From Alphaproteobacteria bacterium UBA2723 (lineage in GTDB: Bacteria > Pseudomonadota > Alphaproteobacteria > RF32 > CAG-239), in the NCBI GenBank assembly GCA_002353835.1, contig DEKL01000110.1, positions 1 to 17,533 of the forward strand: a stretch of DNA of 17,533 nucleotides, in the 5' to 3' direction. Under the pieces are notes generated by a model that was not told the origin of the DNA, did no database searches, and worked only from the letters and a program-made list of their open reading frames with translations. The translations under genes and the position numbers were made by a program. This document shows, one piece after another, positions 7,427 to 14,350 of the stretch. Each line of letters begins with the position of its first letter. Position 1 is the stretch's first letter.

Positions 7427-8440
7427 TTAGAGCTTTTTCTCGTTAATTAAAAACTCTACCAAACCGTTTAAGCGTTGAACAAAGGCATCCGCATTGTATT
7501 CGGAAACAGCAATACGATATGCTTTTTCAGCTTTTTCGGCACGAGCTTCCGGATTATTGATGTATTGTTCATACAAAGCTTTTAACTCGTCTGCATTCTT
7601 AAACATCGGAATTGCATCCCCGAATACAGCTTCAATTTCTTTGTTGTACGGCGCAATCATAAAACCTTTTGATGCGGCAATATCATAAACGCGTGACGGA
7701 ATAATGCCGATTTCGGCTTCGTGATTTGAAACATTAACCAAGTTAATTTTGGCAGAAGAGAAATATGCACCTAAGTCATTTTCATGAATGTACTCGCCTT
7801 TGATGTAATTTTCATCAATATTGGTGGTCCAGAAACGACCATAAATTTCAACCGGTAATTTTGCTTCCAAAGCTAAAGCAACAGCCTGACTGTGTCTGTC
7901 ATTATCACCGACATACAGTAAATCACGAACCAAGTCTTCACGCGGTGCCGGATAGAAAATTGACGGATCGGTCAGCTCTGGAAGATATACGGTAGCATAA
8001 CCGGCGTTTAAAACGTAGTTGTAAAACTCACGCGAAGATGTGGCTATACCATCAAAAGCATCCAATTCTTCAGGATAAAGAGAATCAAAATCACGCAAAT
8101 ATACAACGTTAACGGCTCTCTTGTTCGGCTTTAACTCATTGAACGGATTATAACCGCGAACATAGATATTAACACCGGCATCAGCCATTGTTGACGGGTA
8201 AAGATTATCTTCCGTTGTAGAAAATACGCTATATCCTACGCGTTGGAAAGCACGTTCCATCGCCGCATTGACATCTGCTCTGTTCATGGAACGATATTGG
8301 CGCAATTCGCCGATACGCAGGGCTAATTTATTTAAATCCGTCTTAGCGGGAGCGCCCTTAAACGCAAATAAACCTACTATCAATACCAACAAAATGATTG
8401 TCAGCACGGAAAGGATGATTTTCATGGTTTTATCAGTCAT
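7427..8440 (-). CDS. Membrane-anchored CgeB-like glycosyltransferase-fold protein (first of tandem pair)
   Basis: 337 residues from ATG 8440. The frame extends four codons further to a TTG, but that extension contains the GGAGAAAA ribosome site, so ATG 8440 is preferred. After a lysine-rich start there is one strong membrane helix (about residues 8-28 of the protein). The rest resembles the CgeB / Glyco_trans_1_2 family: LLYVGDNDRHS, IYGRFW, a PSRVYDIAASKGFMIAPY segment that fits the family's C-terminal sugar-nucleotide motif, then NADEL and a helical NNPEARAEKAEKA. It shares the YVGDN...S and FW pattern with the next gene, so the pair probably arose by duplication and diverged. A role in surface glycan or glycoprotein modification is plausible but not shown. 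Confidence 0.78.
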   Translation of the reverse strand: MTDKTMKIILSVLTIILLVLIVGLFAFKGAPAKTDLNKLALRIGELRQYRSMNRADVNAAMERAFQRVGYSVFSTTEDNLYPSTMADAGVNIYVRGYNPFNELKPNKRAVNVVYLRDFDSLYPEELDAFDGIATSSREFYNYVLNAGYATVYLPELTDPSIFYPAPREDLVRDLLYVGDNDRHSQAVALALEAKLPVEIYGRFWTTNIDENYIKGEYIHENDLGAYFSSAKINLVNVSNHEAEIGIIPSRVYDIAASKGFMIAPYNKEIEAVFGDAIPMFKNADELKALYEQYINNPEARAEKAEKAYRIAVSEYNADAFVQRLNGLVEFLINEKKL

Positions 8441-8492
8441 CTTTTTCTCCAAATAAAATTGCTTCTAACCCTTTTTTTTGAGAGTTTACTAG

Positions 8493-8521
8493 AATCTAAT
8501 TAAATTTAGGCGTTTTGCCAA
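8493..8521 (-). promoter_or_regulatory. Putative promoter of the glycosyltransferase-like pair
   Basis: Minus strand: TTGGCA (8516-8521), a 17-bp spacer, and TAGATT (8493-8498). Initiation would be near 8486, leaving a leader of about 45 nt. Confidence 0.5.
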
Positions 8522-8554
8522 GTTATTTTTTTTTATTTACACAGAATTTAATGT

Positions 8555-8583
8555 TTGACAAAGTGCAAATGTTTCTTTAAAAA
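8555..8583 (+). promoter_or_regulatory. Putative promoter of the reverse rubrerythrin gene
   Basis: Consensus TTGACA (8555-8560), a 17-bp spacer, and TAAAAA (8578-8583). It is placed about 40 nt before the start codon. No recognisable PerR or OxyR operator was identified. Confidence 0.5.
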
Positions 8584-8621
8584 TTCCCTATCCGTTAAAA
8601 TCTTTTTAGAAAGGACACAGC

Positions 8622-9161
8622 ATGAAGTATATTTGTACCGTTTGCGGTCAAGTTATTGACAGTGATACAATGCCGGAAAAATGTCCGGTTTGCGGCGCTA
8701 AAACCTTTAAGCCGCTTGAAGAAAACGAAAAAAATTATGCCGATGAACATCGTATCGGCGTCGCTAAAGGCTTAGACGAACGCATTGTTGCCGGTCTTCG
8801 TGAACACTTTACCGGCGAATGCTCCGAAGTCGGTATGTATTTGGCTATGAGCCGACAGGCTGACCGTGACGGCTATCCGGAAATTGCCGAAGCTTTCAAG
8901 CGTTATGCTTTTGAAGAAGCTGACCATGCGGCTCGTATTGCCGAAATGCTTGGCGAAGTGGTTACCGACTCAACAAAGAAAAATGTTGAAATGCGCGCAG
9001 CTGCCGAATTCGGTGCTTGTGACGGTAAAAAGAAAATTGCCACCCTTGCCAAAGAGCTCGGTTATGATGCCGTGCATGACAGTATTCATGAAATGGCAAA
9101 AGACGAAGCACGCCACGGCAAAGGTTTTGATGGTTTACTTAAACGTTATTTCGGTAAATAG
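8622..9161 (+). CDS. Reverse rubrerythrin (rubredoxin domain N-terminal to diiron ferritin-like domain)
   Basis: Rubrerythrins reduce hydrogen peroxide in the cytoplasm of anaerobes, with electrons passing from a rubredoxin-type iron centre to a diiron site. In this 179-residue protein the rubredoxin-like iron site comes first (Cys5-x2-Cys8 and Cys21-x2-Cys24). The ferritin-like four-helix domain follows, with candidate ligands Glu66 (GECSE), Glu99 and His102 (EEADH), Glu129, and Glu162 with His165 (DEARH). This order is the reverse of classical rubrerythrin and matches the clostridial reverse-rubrerythrin type, which is expressed under oxidative stress. The start is ATG 8622 behind AAAGGA. 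It is monocistronic, with its own promoter and terminator. Confidence 0.93.
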   Translation: MKYICTVCGQVIDSDTMPEKCPVCGAKTFKPLEENEKNYADEHRIGVAKGLDERIVAGLREHFTGECSEVGMYLAMSRQADRDGYPEIAEAFKRYAFEEADHAARIAEMLGEVVTDSTKKNVEMRAAAEFGACDGKKKIATLAKELGYDAVHDSIHEMAKDEARHGKGFDGLLKRYFGK

Positions 9162-9180
9162 TTTTCCAAATTTAATCATA

Positions 9181-9216
9181 AAAAAAGCAGAGTGTTTATT
9201 TCATTCTGCTTTTTTT
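9181..9216. terminator. Bidirectional intrinsic terminator
   Basis: A 14-nt inverted repeat (9181-9194 with 9202-9215, one G-T pair), with A-rich and T-rich outer arms around a GCAGA/TCTGC core. It separates the rubrerythrin gene from the convergent lipoprotein gene. Confidence 0.8.
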
Positions 9217-9221
9217 GTTGT

Positions 9222-9596
9222 TTAACTCTTATGATTTACGGGCGTTTTGGGTTTGAAGTTTTTGATATAACGATTAAATTGTTTCATCTGCTCTGTTCCC
9301 CAGCCCATGACATAATTATTTCCCATCGCAATTAACGGGGTTCCCAAAGACTGCTGAGGAATTTTATATTTCTGCGCATACCTTAACAAATATTGCATGT
9401 TACCGCCTTTATGGATATTGAGTTCTTTAATATCATAGTTACTGTAATAACGGCGCATATAGCTTCTGGCATCTTCACAATGACCGCAACCGACTTGCGA
9501 AAAGACGTAGATACTGTTATTCGGTGTACGCTTTTCCTGACAGCCGCCAAGTAAAACCGCAACAACCATGAGCATTGACATAACTAATTTTTTCAT
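9222..9596 (-). CDS. Small thioredoxin/glutaredoxin-like lipoprotein with CGHC motif
   Basis: A 124-residue protein with a lipoprotein signal: basic MKK, a hydrophobic core, and a lipobox LLGGC giving a lipidated Cys19. The mature part looks like a short thioredoxin fold: a first strand (IYVFSQ), the redox motif C37-G-H-C40 at the head of a helix, and a cis-proline loop at Thr86-Pro87 (LGTPLIAMG). It should sit in the periplasm attached to a membrane and carry out thiol-disulfide exchange or disulfide repair; DsbC-like or glutaredoxin-like roles are both possible. Its partner is unknown, as no DsbD/CcdA-type protein is in the window. The start follows AGAGGA. The gene is convergent with the reverse rubrerythrin gene and divergent from proS. 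Confidence 0.82.
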   Translation of the reverse strand: MKKLVMSMLMVVAVLLGGCQEKRTPNNSIYVFSQVGCGHCEDARSYMRRYYSNYDIKELNIHKGGNMQYLLRYAQKYKIPQQSLGTPLIAMGNNYVMGWGTEQMKQFNRYIKNFKPKTPVNHKS

Positions 9597-9688
9597 TTTT
9601 TCCTCTGCTTTTTGTGTTTTGTTGTATTCTATATAACAAGTGTTAAAAAAACTTAAAAGATAAATCTATTTTATACACCTAAATATGC

Positions 9689-9717
9689 TTGACAGCGTTT
9701 TTTTTTTGGTATTTACT
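9689..9717 (+). promoter_or_regulatory. Putative proS promoter
   Basis: Consensus TTGACA (9689-9694), a 17-bp spacer that includes a ten-T run, and TTTACT (9712-9717), upstream of an AAGGA ribosome site at 9749-9753. Confidence 0.5.
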
Positions 9718-9762
9718 CTTGAAAGATTTAAACGCAAACACTTATTTTAAGGATTTTCGGTT

Positions 9763-11280
9763 ATGGCTCTGAAAAATACAAGAGAAAATAATTACCCCGA
9801 GTGGTACCAAAATGTTATTGCCGCCGCTGATATGGCAGAAGTTTCTTCTTCTCCGGGATGTATGGTGATTAAACCGTGGGGATACGGCATTTGGGAGCGT
9901 ATTCAATATCTCTTGAACGAAAAAATTAAAGAGACAAATCATGAAAATTGCTATTTTCCGTTGTTTATTCCGTTGAGTTTCTTTCAAAAAGAAGCTGAGC
10001 ATGTTGAAGGTTTTGCCAAAGAAATGGCCGTGGTTACCCACTCTCGTTTAAGCAAAGTTGACGGTAAACTGGTGCCGGCCAGCCCGTTGGAAGAGCCTTT
10101 AATCGTGCGTCCGACATCGGAAACCATTATTGCCGACTCTTTTTCCAAATGGGTTCATTCTTACCGCGATTTACCGGTGCTCATTAACCAATGGGCCAAT
10201 GTTGTGCGTTGGGAAATGCGTCCGCGCTTATTCTTAAGAACACGCGAATTTTTGTGGCAGGAAGGTCATACCGCCCACAGCTCTTTTGAAGAAGCGGAAA
10301 AAGAAGCCGAAACCATGCTTGAAGTATATGCAGACCTTTGTGTGAACGATATGGCGATGCCGGTCTTAAGAGGTAAAAAACCGGAATACGATAAGTTCCC
10401 GGGCGCGGTAACAACTTATTGTATTGAAGCCATGATGCAGGACGGTCGTTCCTTACAGGCTGGTACATCACACTTCTTGGGACAAAACTTTGCAAAATCC
10501 GCAGACATTAAATTTATCAATGCCAATAATGAGCCGGAATATGCTTATACGACTTCTTGGGGTGTTTCCACTCGTTTAATCGGCGGTTTGATTATGACAC
10601 ATGCTGATGACGAAGGGATGTGCGTTCCGCCGAAGCTTGCTCCTTATCAAGTGGTTATCGTGCCGATTATTAAAGATAAAGCTAAGGCTGATGAGATTAA
10701 CGCTTATGCCGAAAAGCTTAAAAATGCCTTGAAAGCACAGACTTTTGCCGGCGAGAAAATCCGCGTAAAACTTGACAATCGTCCGAAAGATGCCATTGAT
10801 AAAATGTGGGAGTGGACACGTAAAGGCGCTCCGTTAATCGTTGAGATTGGTGCCAAAGATTTGGAAAAGAACGCGGTTATGTTCCGTAATCGTATCCATA
10901 TCAATAAAGACGGCTGGAAAAATTTTGAAGGCTTTGATGAATTTTCGTCTTCTATTGCCGATAAACTGCAGGCTATTCAAGATGAAATGCTCCACATTGC
11001 CGAACAGCGCTTGAACAACAATATTGTTACCACCATTAAAACTAAGGAAGAATTTGAAGCTTATTTCAAAAATTCCAACGTTTATATGGAAAGCACCAAA
11101 GCCCCGAAGGTGGCCTTTGTGCGCGGTAAATGGTGCGGTGATGAAGAAACCGAAGAAAAATTGAAAGAAATGCGCTTGACCATCCGCTGTATTCCGTTTG
11201 ACCAAAGCGGTAGCGAAGGCGAATGCTTACTTACCGGCAAGAAGGCAACGTTAGACGTTATCTACGCACGCTCTTACTAA
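9763..11280 (+). CDS. proS: Prolyl-tRNA synthetase, archaeal/eukaryotic-like type
   Basis: This class II enzyme charges tRNA-Pro with proline in the cytoplasm. At 505 residues it matches the archaeal/eukaryotic-like ProRS form rather than the bacterial forms. Visible features are the N-terminal catalytic core with WYQNVI and KPWGYGIWERIQ, a TSETII segment, motif 2 from Arg149 (RWEMRPR with REFLWQEGHTAH), the TSHFLGQNFAK proline-pocket region, and motif 3 around Arg271 (WGVSTRLIGG). An anticodon-binding domain (PYQVVIVPI onward) and a C-terminal domain ending in a Tyr (IYARSY) complete the family layout. In the C-terminal zinc-binding domain only the first and third of the usual four cysteines appear kept (WCGD and GECLL). 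The start is ATG 9763 with AAGGA 9 nt upstream. Presence in an alphaproteobacterium suggests replacement of the ancestral gene by transfer. Confidence 0.95.
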   Translation: MALKNTRENNYPEWYQNVIAAADMAEVSSSPGCMVIKPWGYGIWERIQYLLNEKIKETNHENCYFPLFIPLSFFQKEAEHVEGFAKEMAVVTHSRLSKVDGKLVPASPLEEPLIVRPTSETIIADSFSKWVHSYRDLPVLINQWANVVRWEMRPRLFLRTREFLWQEGHTAHSSFEEAEKEAETMLEVYADLCVNDMAMPVLRGKKPEYDKFPGAVTTYCIEAMMQDGRSLQAGTSHFLGQNFAKSADIKFINANNEPEYAYTTSWGVSTRLIGGLIMTHADDEGMCVPPKLAPYQVVIVPIIKDKAKADEINAYAEKLKNALKAQTFAGEKIRVKLDNRPKDAIDKMWEWTRKGAPLIVEIGAKDLEKNAVMFRNRIHINKDGWKNFEGFDEFSSSIADKLQAIQDEMLHIAEQRLNNNIVTTIKTKEEFEAYFKNSNVYMESTKAPKVAFVRGKWCGDEETEEKLKEMRLTIRCIPFDQSGSEGECLLTGKKATLDVIYARSY

Positions 11281-11330
11281 ACTTTTCGGTATTTATTTTA
11301 TTGGCAAAAAAATATTTTTTGTCTAAAGGG

Positions 11331-11359
11331 TTGACTCTGTCTTAAAAAAAGTGTATTCT
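11331..11359 (+). promoter_or_regulatory. Putative promoter of the exported HELWH protein gene
   Basis: TTGACT (11331-11336), a 17-bp spacer, and TATTCT (11354-11359). Initiation near 11366 would give a leader of only about 16 nt that still contains GGAG (11371-11374). Confidence 0.55.
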
Positions 11360-11381
11360 TTACACGAATTGGAGAATACGC

Positions 11382-13166
11382 GTGGCTAAGAAAAACAGAA
11401 AATTAAAGAAGTTCGGATATATGTTGACAGCTTCCGTCAGTGTGGCGGCGCTGGCGGTTTGCCTTAATACAGATGTTCCCGCGCAGAAACAAATACAACA
11501 AATTCAAGAAACACCTGATACAATTGCTTTGGTAAATAATCCGATTTCCTCAGTTTCTTTTGTTAATGATACTTTGGAACATTATGCTTCTGCACTGTTA
11601 ACCTACCAAAATAATAAAATCGTTCGCAATTTTGTGAAAAATTCAAAGCTCCACAGAATGCAATTACCCTATTTTGCACATGAACTGTGGCACCACCACA
11701 ATAAGAAAATTAAATATTGGTTGAAAATAAGATATTCGCCGGCACAATTTATTCAATTGCGCATGCATGAGGAAATTTCCGCCAATGTTGCCGCCATCTT
11801 AACCGCTGATTTTGAATACCAATTGGCGAAAGATAAAGATGCGGTTATTAAAAAATACGAAAAAACTTATATGGGGTTTTATTTTAATGCGATTAAAAAC
11901 GGTGAGATTAAGCCGGAAAGCACAAAACAGGAAGATTTGGATAAAAAATATACCCTGTTGATGAACGGAACTATCAAGATGTGGGAAAAGATGTTTAAGG
12001 CGCATTATACCCCCTCTTTGACGGAAACATTGAAAAAATATTTGCGAGATTTCGGCTTCAGACAGCCCTACCCTGAAAATTATCAGAAAATTTTAACGCA
12101 TATGTACACTTTCGGTGGGGTTGATTTATCGCGCTATATTAAAAATGATGCTGCTTTTATAGACGTACGTGTCGCTATTTTTGATAAGATGGCCGGCGTT
12201 ATGGCATTTAATCGTTCCGTTAAACAGCGAGAAGCACTTATTAACGATATTTTCCAATATGCACCATACTTAAAAGATTTCGGTGTTTCACAAAGAACGG
12301 CGGTTCTGGAACACATTATCATTGCATCTCGGATGAAGTTTGAATTGAATAAATTAAAAAATCATCCCCAGGGACTTAATTCTTCGGTTATAAATGCTAC
12401 GTACTATAAGGTTATGCATGAACTTGCCAAAGACCGCGCTTATGCCTCATTTATTGATAATTGTGCCGACCTTGATATAACCCTAACCCCGTCACCACAG
12501 GTTACGGATAATTCTTTGACAATGTATCACTTTTTTCCGGTTTCACGCTTGCTTTTTGATGAAGATAAAGCGATTATTTCCAAAATTTATCGGTTCCGTG
12601 ATGTAGATTTAACGAAATTCATCAACAATTTTGATATGAACCTTATACCAAGTGATAAATCACAATTTATGCAAATCAATATGCACTATCATAATGATAA
12701 GCATATTATTCCTGCCGTTGTTCAAGTACCGATGGAAGATGTTGTTGTGCCGGAAGATGAAAATTCCTTATCGGCACAGGCTTTAACCACACACCAACCC
12801 CAAAATACGACACAGCTAAAACAAAGCCTGATAAAACGTGTTTCTCAAGAACTCTATGTGCAAGTGCCGAATTTTGAAGAAAATTTACTGCATCCGGAAG
12901 CTTTAACTCCTAAAGCTCGTCAAGAGCTCGCCTTTATGTATGCGCAGTTTAATGCTATTCCTAATGTCTTTAAGAATTGTAATATTGAGGAAATTGACAG
13001 TTTTATCGCAACAAAAGGTCATCCGCATTATTTTGAAAGCAAAGAGCATCCGTTTTTACCGGTAAAGCCTTCTAAAGTTAAGAATATTGAAAATAAAGAT
13101 ACCTTAAAAAGAAATAATCTTGCGATAATCAGACGGCTTAGCAATCGTCGTTCTTCCGAGCATTAG
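11382..13166 (+). CDS. Exported protein of unknown family with putative zinc-metallopeptidase motif (HELWH)
   Basis: 594 residues from GTG 11382, placed 7 nt after GGAG. A basic N-terminus (AKKNRKLKK) and a hydrophobic segment end in VPA, a likely signal-peptidase site near residue 34, so the protein should be secreted or periplasmic. In the N-terminal part, LPYFAHELWHHHN contains an HExxH motif (His100, Glu101, His104). About 26 residues on, MHEEISANVAAIL offers a third ligand (Glu130 or Glu131) in an E-x-x-A-N context reminiscent of gluzincin peptidases such as M48. The remaining 450 or so residues are alpha-helical-looking with no recognised domain; a Pro/Gln/Thr-rich stretch near residues 455-485 may be a linker. 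It is AT-rich with strongly AAT-biased Asn codons, as expected for a native gene. The peptidase function is inferred from the motif alone; family, substrate and partner are unknown. Confidence 0.8.
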   Translation: MAKKNRKLKKFGYMLTASVSVAALAVCLNTDVPAQKQIQQIQETPDTIALVNNPISSVSFVNDTLEHYASALLTYQNNKIVRNFVKNSKLHRMQLPYFAHELWHHHNKKIKYWLKIRYSPAQFIQLRMHEEISANVAAILTADFEYQLAKDKDAVIKKYEKTYMGFYFNAIKNGEIKPESTKQEDLDKKYTLLMNGTIKMWEKMFKAHYTPSLTETLKKYLRDFGFRQPYPENYQKILTHMYTFGGVDLSRYIKNDAAFIDVRVAIFDKMAGVMAFNRSVKQREALINDIFQYAPYLKDFGVSQRTAVLEHIIIASRMKFELNKLKNHPQGLNSSVINATYYKVMHELAKDRAYASFIDNCADLDITLTPSPQVTDNSLTMYHFFPVSRLLFDEDKAIISKIYRFRDVDLTKFINNFDMNLIPSDKSQFMQINMHYHNDKHIIPAVVQVPMEDVVVPEDENSLSAQALTTHQPQNTTQLKQSLIKRVSQELYVQVPNFEENLLHPEALTPKARQELAFMYAQFNAIPNVFKNCNIEEIDSFIATKGHPHYFESKEHPFLPVKPSKVKNIENKDTLKRNNLAIIRRLSNRRSSEH

Positions 13167-13170
13167 ATAT

Positions 13171-13208
13171 TTTGACAAAAAAAATGCTTGCATAATTTGT
13201 CAAAGCAT
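13171..13208 (+). promoter_or_regulatory. Nested inverted repeats, operator-like, before the small hypothetical gene
   Basis: Perfect 9-bp arms TTTGACAAA (13171-13179) and TTTGTCAAA (13196-13204) are 16 bp apart and enclose a palindromic ATGCTTGCAT (13184-13193). ATGCTT (13184-13189) can also pair with AAGCAT (13203-13208). An extended -10-like element (TGT before TATACG, 13208-13216), 17 bp from TTGCAT (13188-13193), could be a promoter. The region is either an operator or a weak terminator-like structure after the gene ending at 13166. Confidence 0.45.
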
Positions 13209-13623
13209 GTTATACGAGTTTCAACCAACTACGTTTATGCCTATATATATGAAAACGTTTAGTAAAAACAGAGGGAACAGTGGCTCAGCTACGAACCCTC
13301 GCAGATTAAGGAGACAAGCTGTCTCGTTGCCGGTTTTGGCCGATTTTTACGGTCTGCCGCGCAATTCCAAACTCGTTGTCGCTGAGACAATGAATGAGGA
13401 TGAAGTTGAAATCAGCCCCGCCATTTTGGTTGCTAAAAGAAACATTTTTATTGATTTGCATAGCGGACAACAGTTCCCTTGCAACAATATGAGCACTTTC
13501 TTTGATGCTAATATCTTAAAGGAGGGGGAAAATATTGTGTTTTCGGCCGTTGACGTAAATGCCCGAGCTCACATCTCCAAGCGGTATATGATTAAGCGCT
13601 TCGGTAGCGCTGTTATTCGCTGA
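13207..13623 (+). CDS. Small basic hypothetical protein
   Basis: I do not recognise this protein. From ATG 13207 it has 138 residues. In-frame ATGs at 13237 and 13249 (124 residues from the latter) are alternatives, and none has a convincing ribosome site; a candidate extended -10 at 13208-13216 would favour the later starts. The N-terminal 40 residues are basic and Gly/Ser/Asn-rich (NPRRLRRQ). The rest alternates short strands and turns (SLPVLADFYGLP, KLVVAETM, PAILVAKRNIFIDLHSGQQFP, NIVFSAVDV), suggesting a small beta-rich fold, with a basic C-terminus. There is no signal peptide or membrane helix. Within the 5' part are a 10-codon GTG reading unit in another frame (13280-13309) behind AGAGGG, and a GAGACA-AGC-TGTCTC hairpin (13311-13325). 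A strong terminator follows, which supports this being a real transcription unit. Confidence 0.6.
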   Translation: MLYEFQPTTFMPIYMKTFSKNRGNSGSATNPRRLRRQAVSLPVLADFYGLPRNSKLVVAETMNEDEVEISPAILVAKRNIFIDLHSGQQFPCNNMSTFFDANILKEGENIVFSAVDVNARAHISKRYMIKRFGSAVIR

Positions 13624-13637
13624 CTACTAACCAAAAC

Positions 13638-13671
13638 GCCCGCTCTCTAGCAAAGAGAACGGGCATTTTTT
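13638..13671 (+). terminator. Intrinsic terminator
   Basis: GCCCGCTCTCT (13638-13648) pairs with AGAGAACGGGC (13654-13664) with one C-A mismatch, and six T follow (13666-13671). It ends the small hypothetical gene and may also slow the convergent acetyltransferase transcript. Confidence 0.87.
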
Positions 13672-13686
13672 ATTCTTTTTGTATGC

Positions 13687-14262
13687 TTATTTTACTTCAA
13701 AGCCCTTAATCGGATACGGGCTAAACTTCACATACGTTGCTTTATCTTTCAAACCGGTGTAATGATAGGTCGCCTCTTTGGCCACACTTTCTAAGGTGTA
13801 ACCTGCCTTCTTGGCAACATTTGCCGAATTCATGTTATTGACATCACAGCATATTGTTATTCGGTGCATACCCGCTTTGAACAATTCATTTTCCAATGCC
13901 AACACGGCTTCGTGCATATAGCCTTTACGGGTTTCCGATAAACGTAACCAATAACCTAACTCTGCAGACTGGTTAATGAACTCAATGTTATGCGGACCGA
14001 CACAGCCAACAAACTTAAAATCAGCAATTGTGAAGATATCATAAGCCCATTCTTTGTCTTCTTCCCATTCCTTGGCGAATTGGTCGGTGGCCTTGACTGT
14101 ATCTTCAAAGCATTTTTGATTATCCACCCAGAACAGAAATTCACGAACAAACTGACGGCTTTCTTCTATGGCTTGCCAGATTTGTTTGTCATGCTCATGA
14201 TTGCGCCTTATCAGCACAATGCGGTCAGCATTTATTGTTTCCGGTAACTTGAATTTTTCCAT
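13687..14262 (-). CDS. GNAT-family N-acetyltransferase (RimJ/RimL-like)
   Basis: 191 residues from ATG 14262. A longer frame begins at 14277, but its first codons contain the AAAGGA ribosome site of the downstream ATG, so the shorter start is preferred. The layout fits the RimJ/RimL-type GNAT fold: an N-terminal strand with RIVLIRRNHEHD, a helical region, FVGCVGPHNI (central strand), the AELGYWL strand, the acetyl-CoA loop RKGYMHEAV, then HRITICCDVNNMNSANVAKKAGY and LESVAKEA, which is the usual conserved end of this subgroup. These enzymes acetylate N-terminal or small-molecule amines in the cytoplasm; the target here is unknown. It lies directly downstream of the hydG terminator and probably has its own weak promoter. 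Confidence 0.88.
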   Translation of the reverse strand: MEKFKLPETINADRIVLIRRNHEHDKQIWQAIEESRQFVREFLFWVDNQKCFEDTVKATDQFAKEWEEDKEWAYDIFTIADFKFVGCVGPHNIEFINQSAELGYWLRLSETRKGYMHEAVLALENELFKAGMHRITICCDVNNMNSANVAKKAGYTLESVAKEATYHYTGLKDKATYVKFSPYPIKGFEVK

Positions 14263-14281
14263 AGATATTCCTTTCATAATA

Positions 14282-14309
14282 ATTTTAAGATGATTTTTTT
14301 ATTTCGCAA
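14282..14309 (-). promoter_or_regulatory. Weak candidate promoter of the acetyltransferase gene
   Basis: Minus strand: TTGCGA (14304-14309), a 16-bp spacer, and TAAAAT (14282-14287). The predicted leader is very short (about 13 nt) but still contains AAAGGA. Confidence 0.35.
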
Positions 14310-14310
14310 T

Positions 14311-14350
14311 AAAAAACTATCTCCTATGCTTAGCGCATAGGAGATAGTTT
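14311..14350 (-). terminator. Strong intrinsic terminator of hydG
   Basis: A perfect 16-bp inverted repeat (14314-14329 with 14335-14350) around a 5-nt loop, followed on the minus strand by six T. It overlaps the hydG stop codon by 2 nt. It is the longest perfect hairpin I saw in the window. Confidence 0.92.

Noticed and set aside
8441..8452. TTG start giving four extra residues on the first glycosyltransferase-like protein
   Set aside because: These codons are the GGAGAAAA ribosome site for ATG 8440.
10184..11205. Minus-strand open frames inside proS
   Set aside because: They are shadows of a gene with conserved class II motifs and lack initiation signals.
11302..11322. AT-rich hairpin after proS as a terminator
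   Set aside because: It pairs almost only through A-T runs with no stable core; too weak to call.
14263..14277. Upstream ATG for the acetyltransferase
   Set aside because: The codons contain the AAAGGA site that serves ATG 14262.
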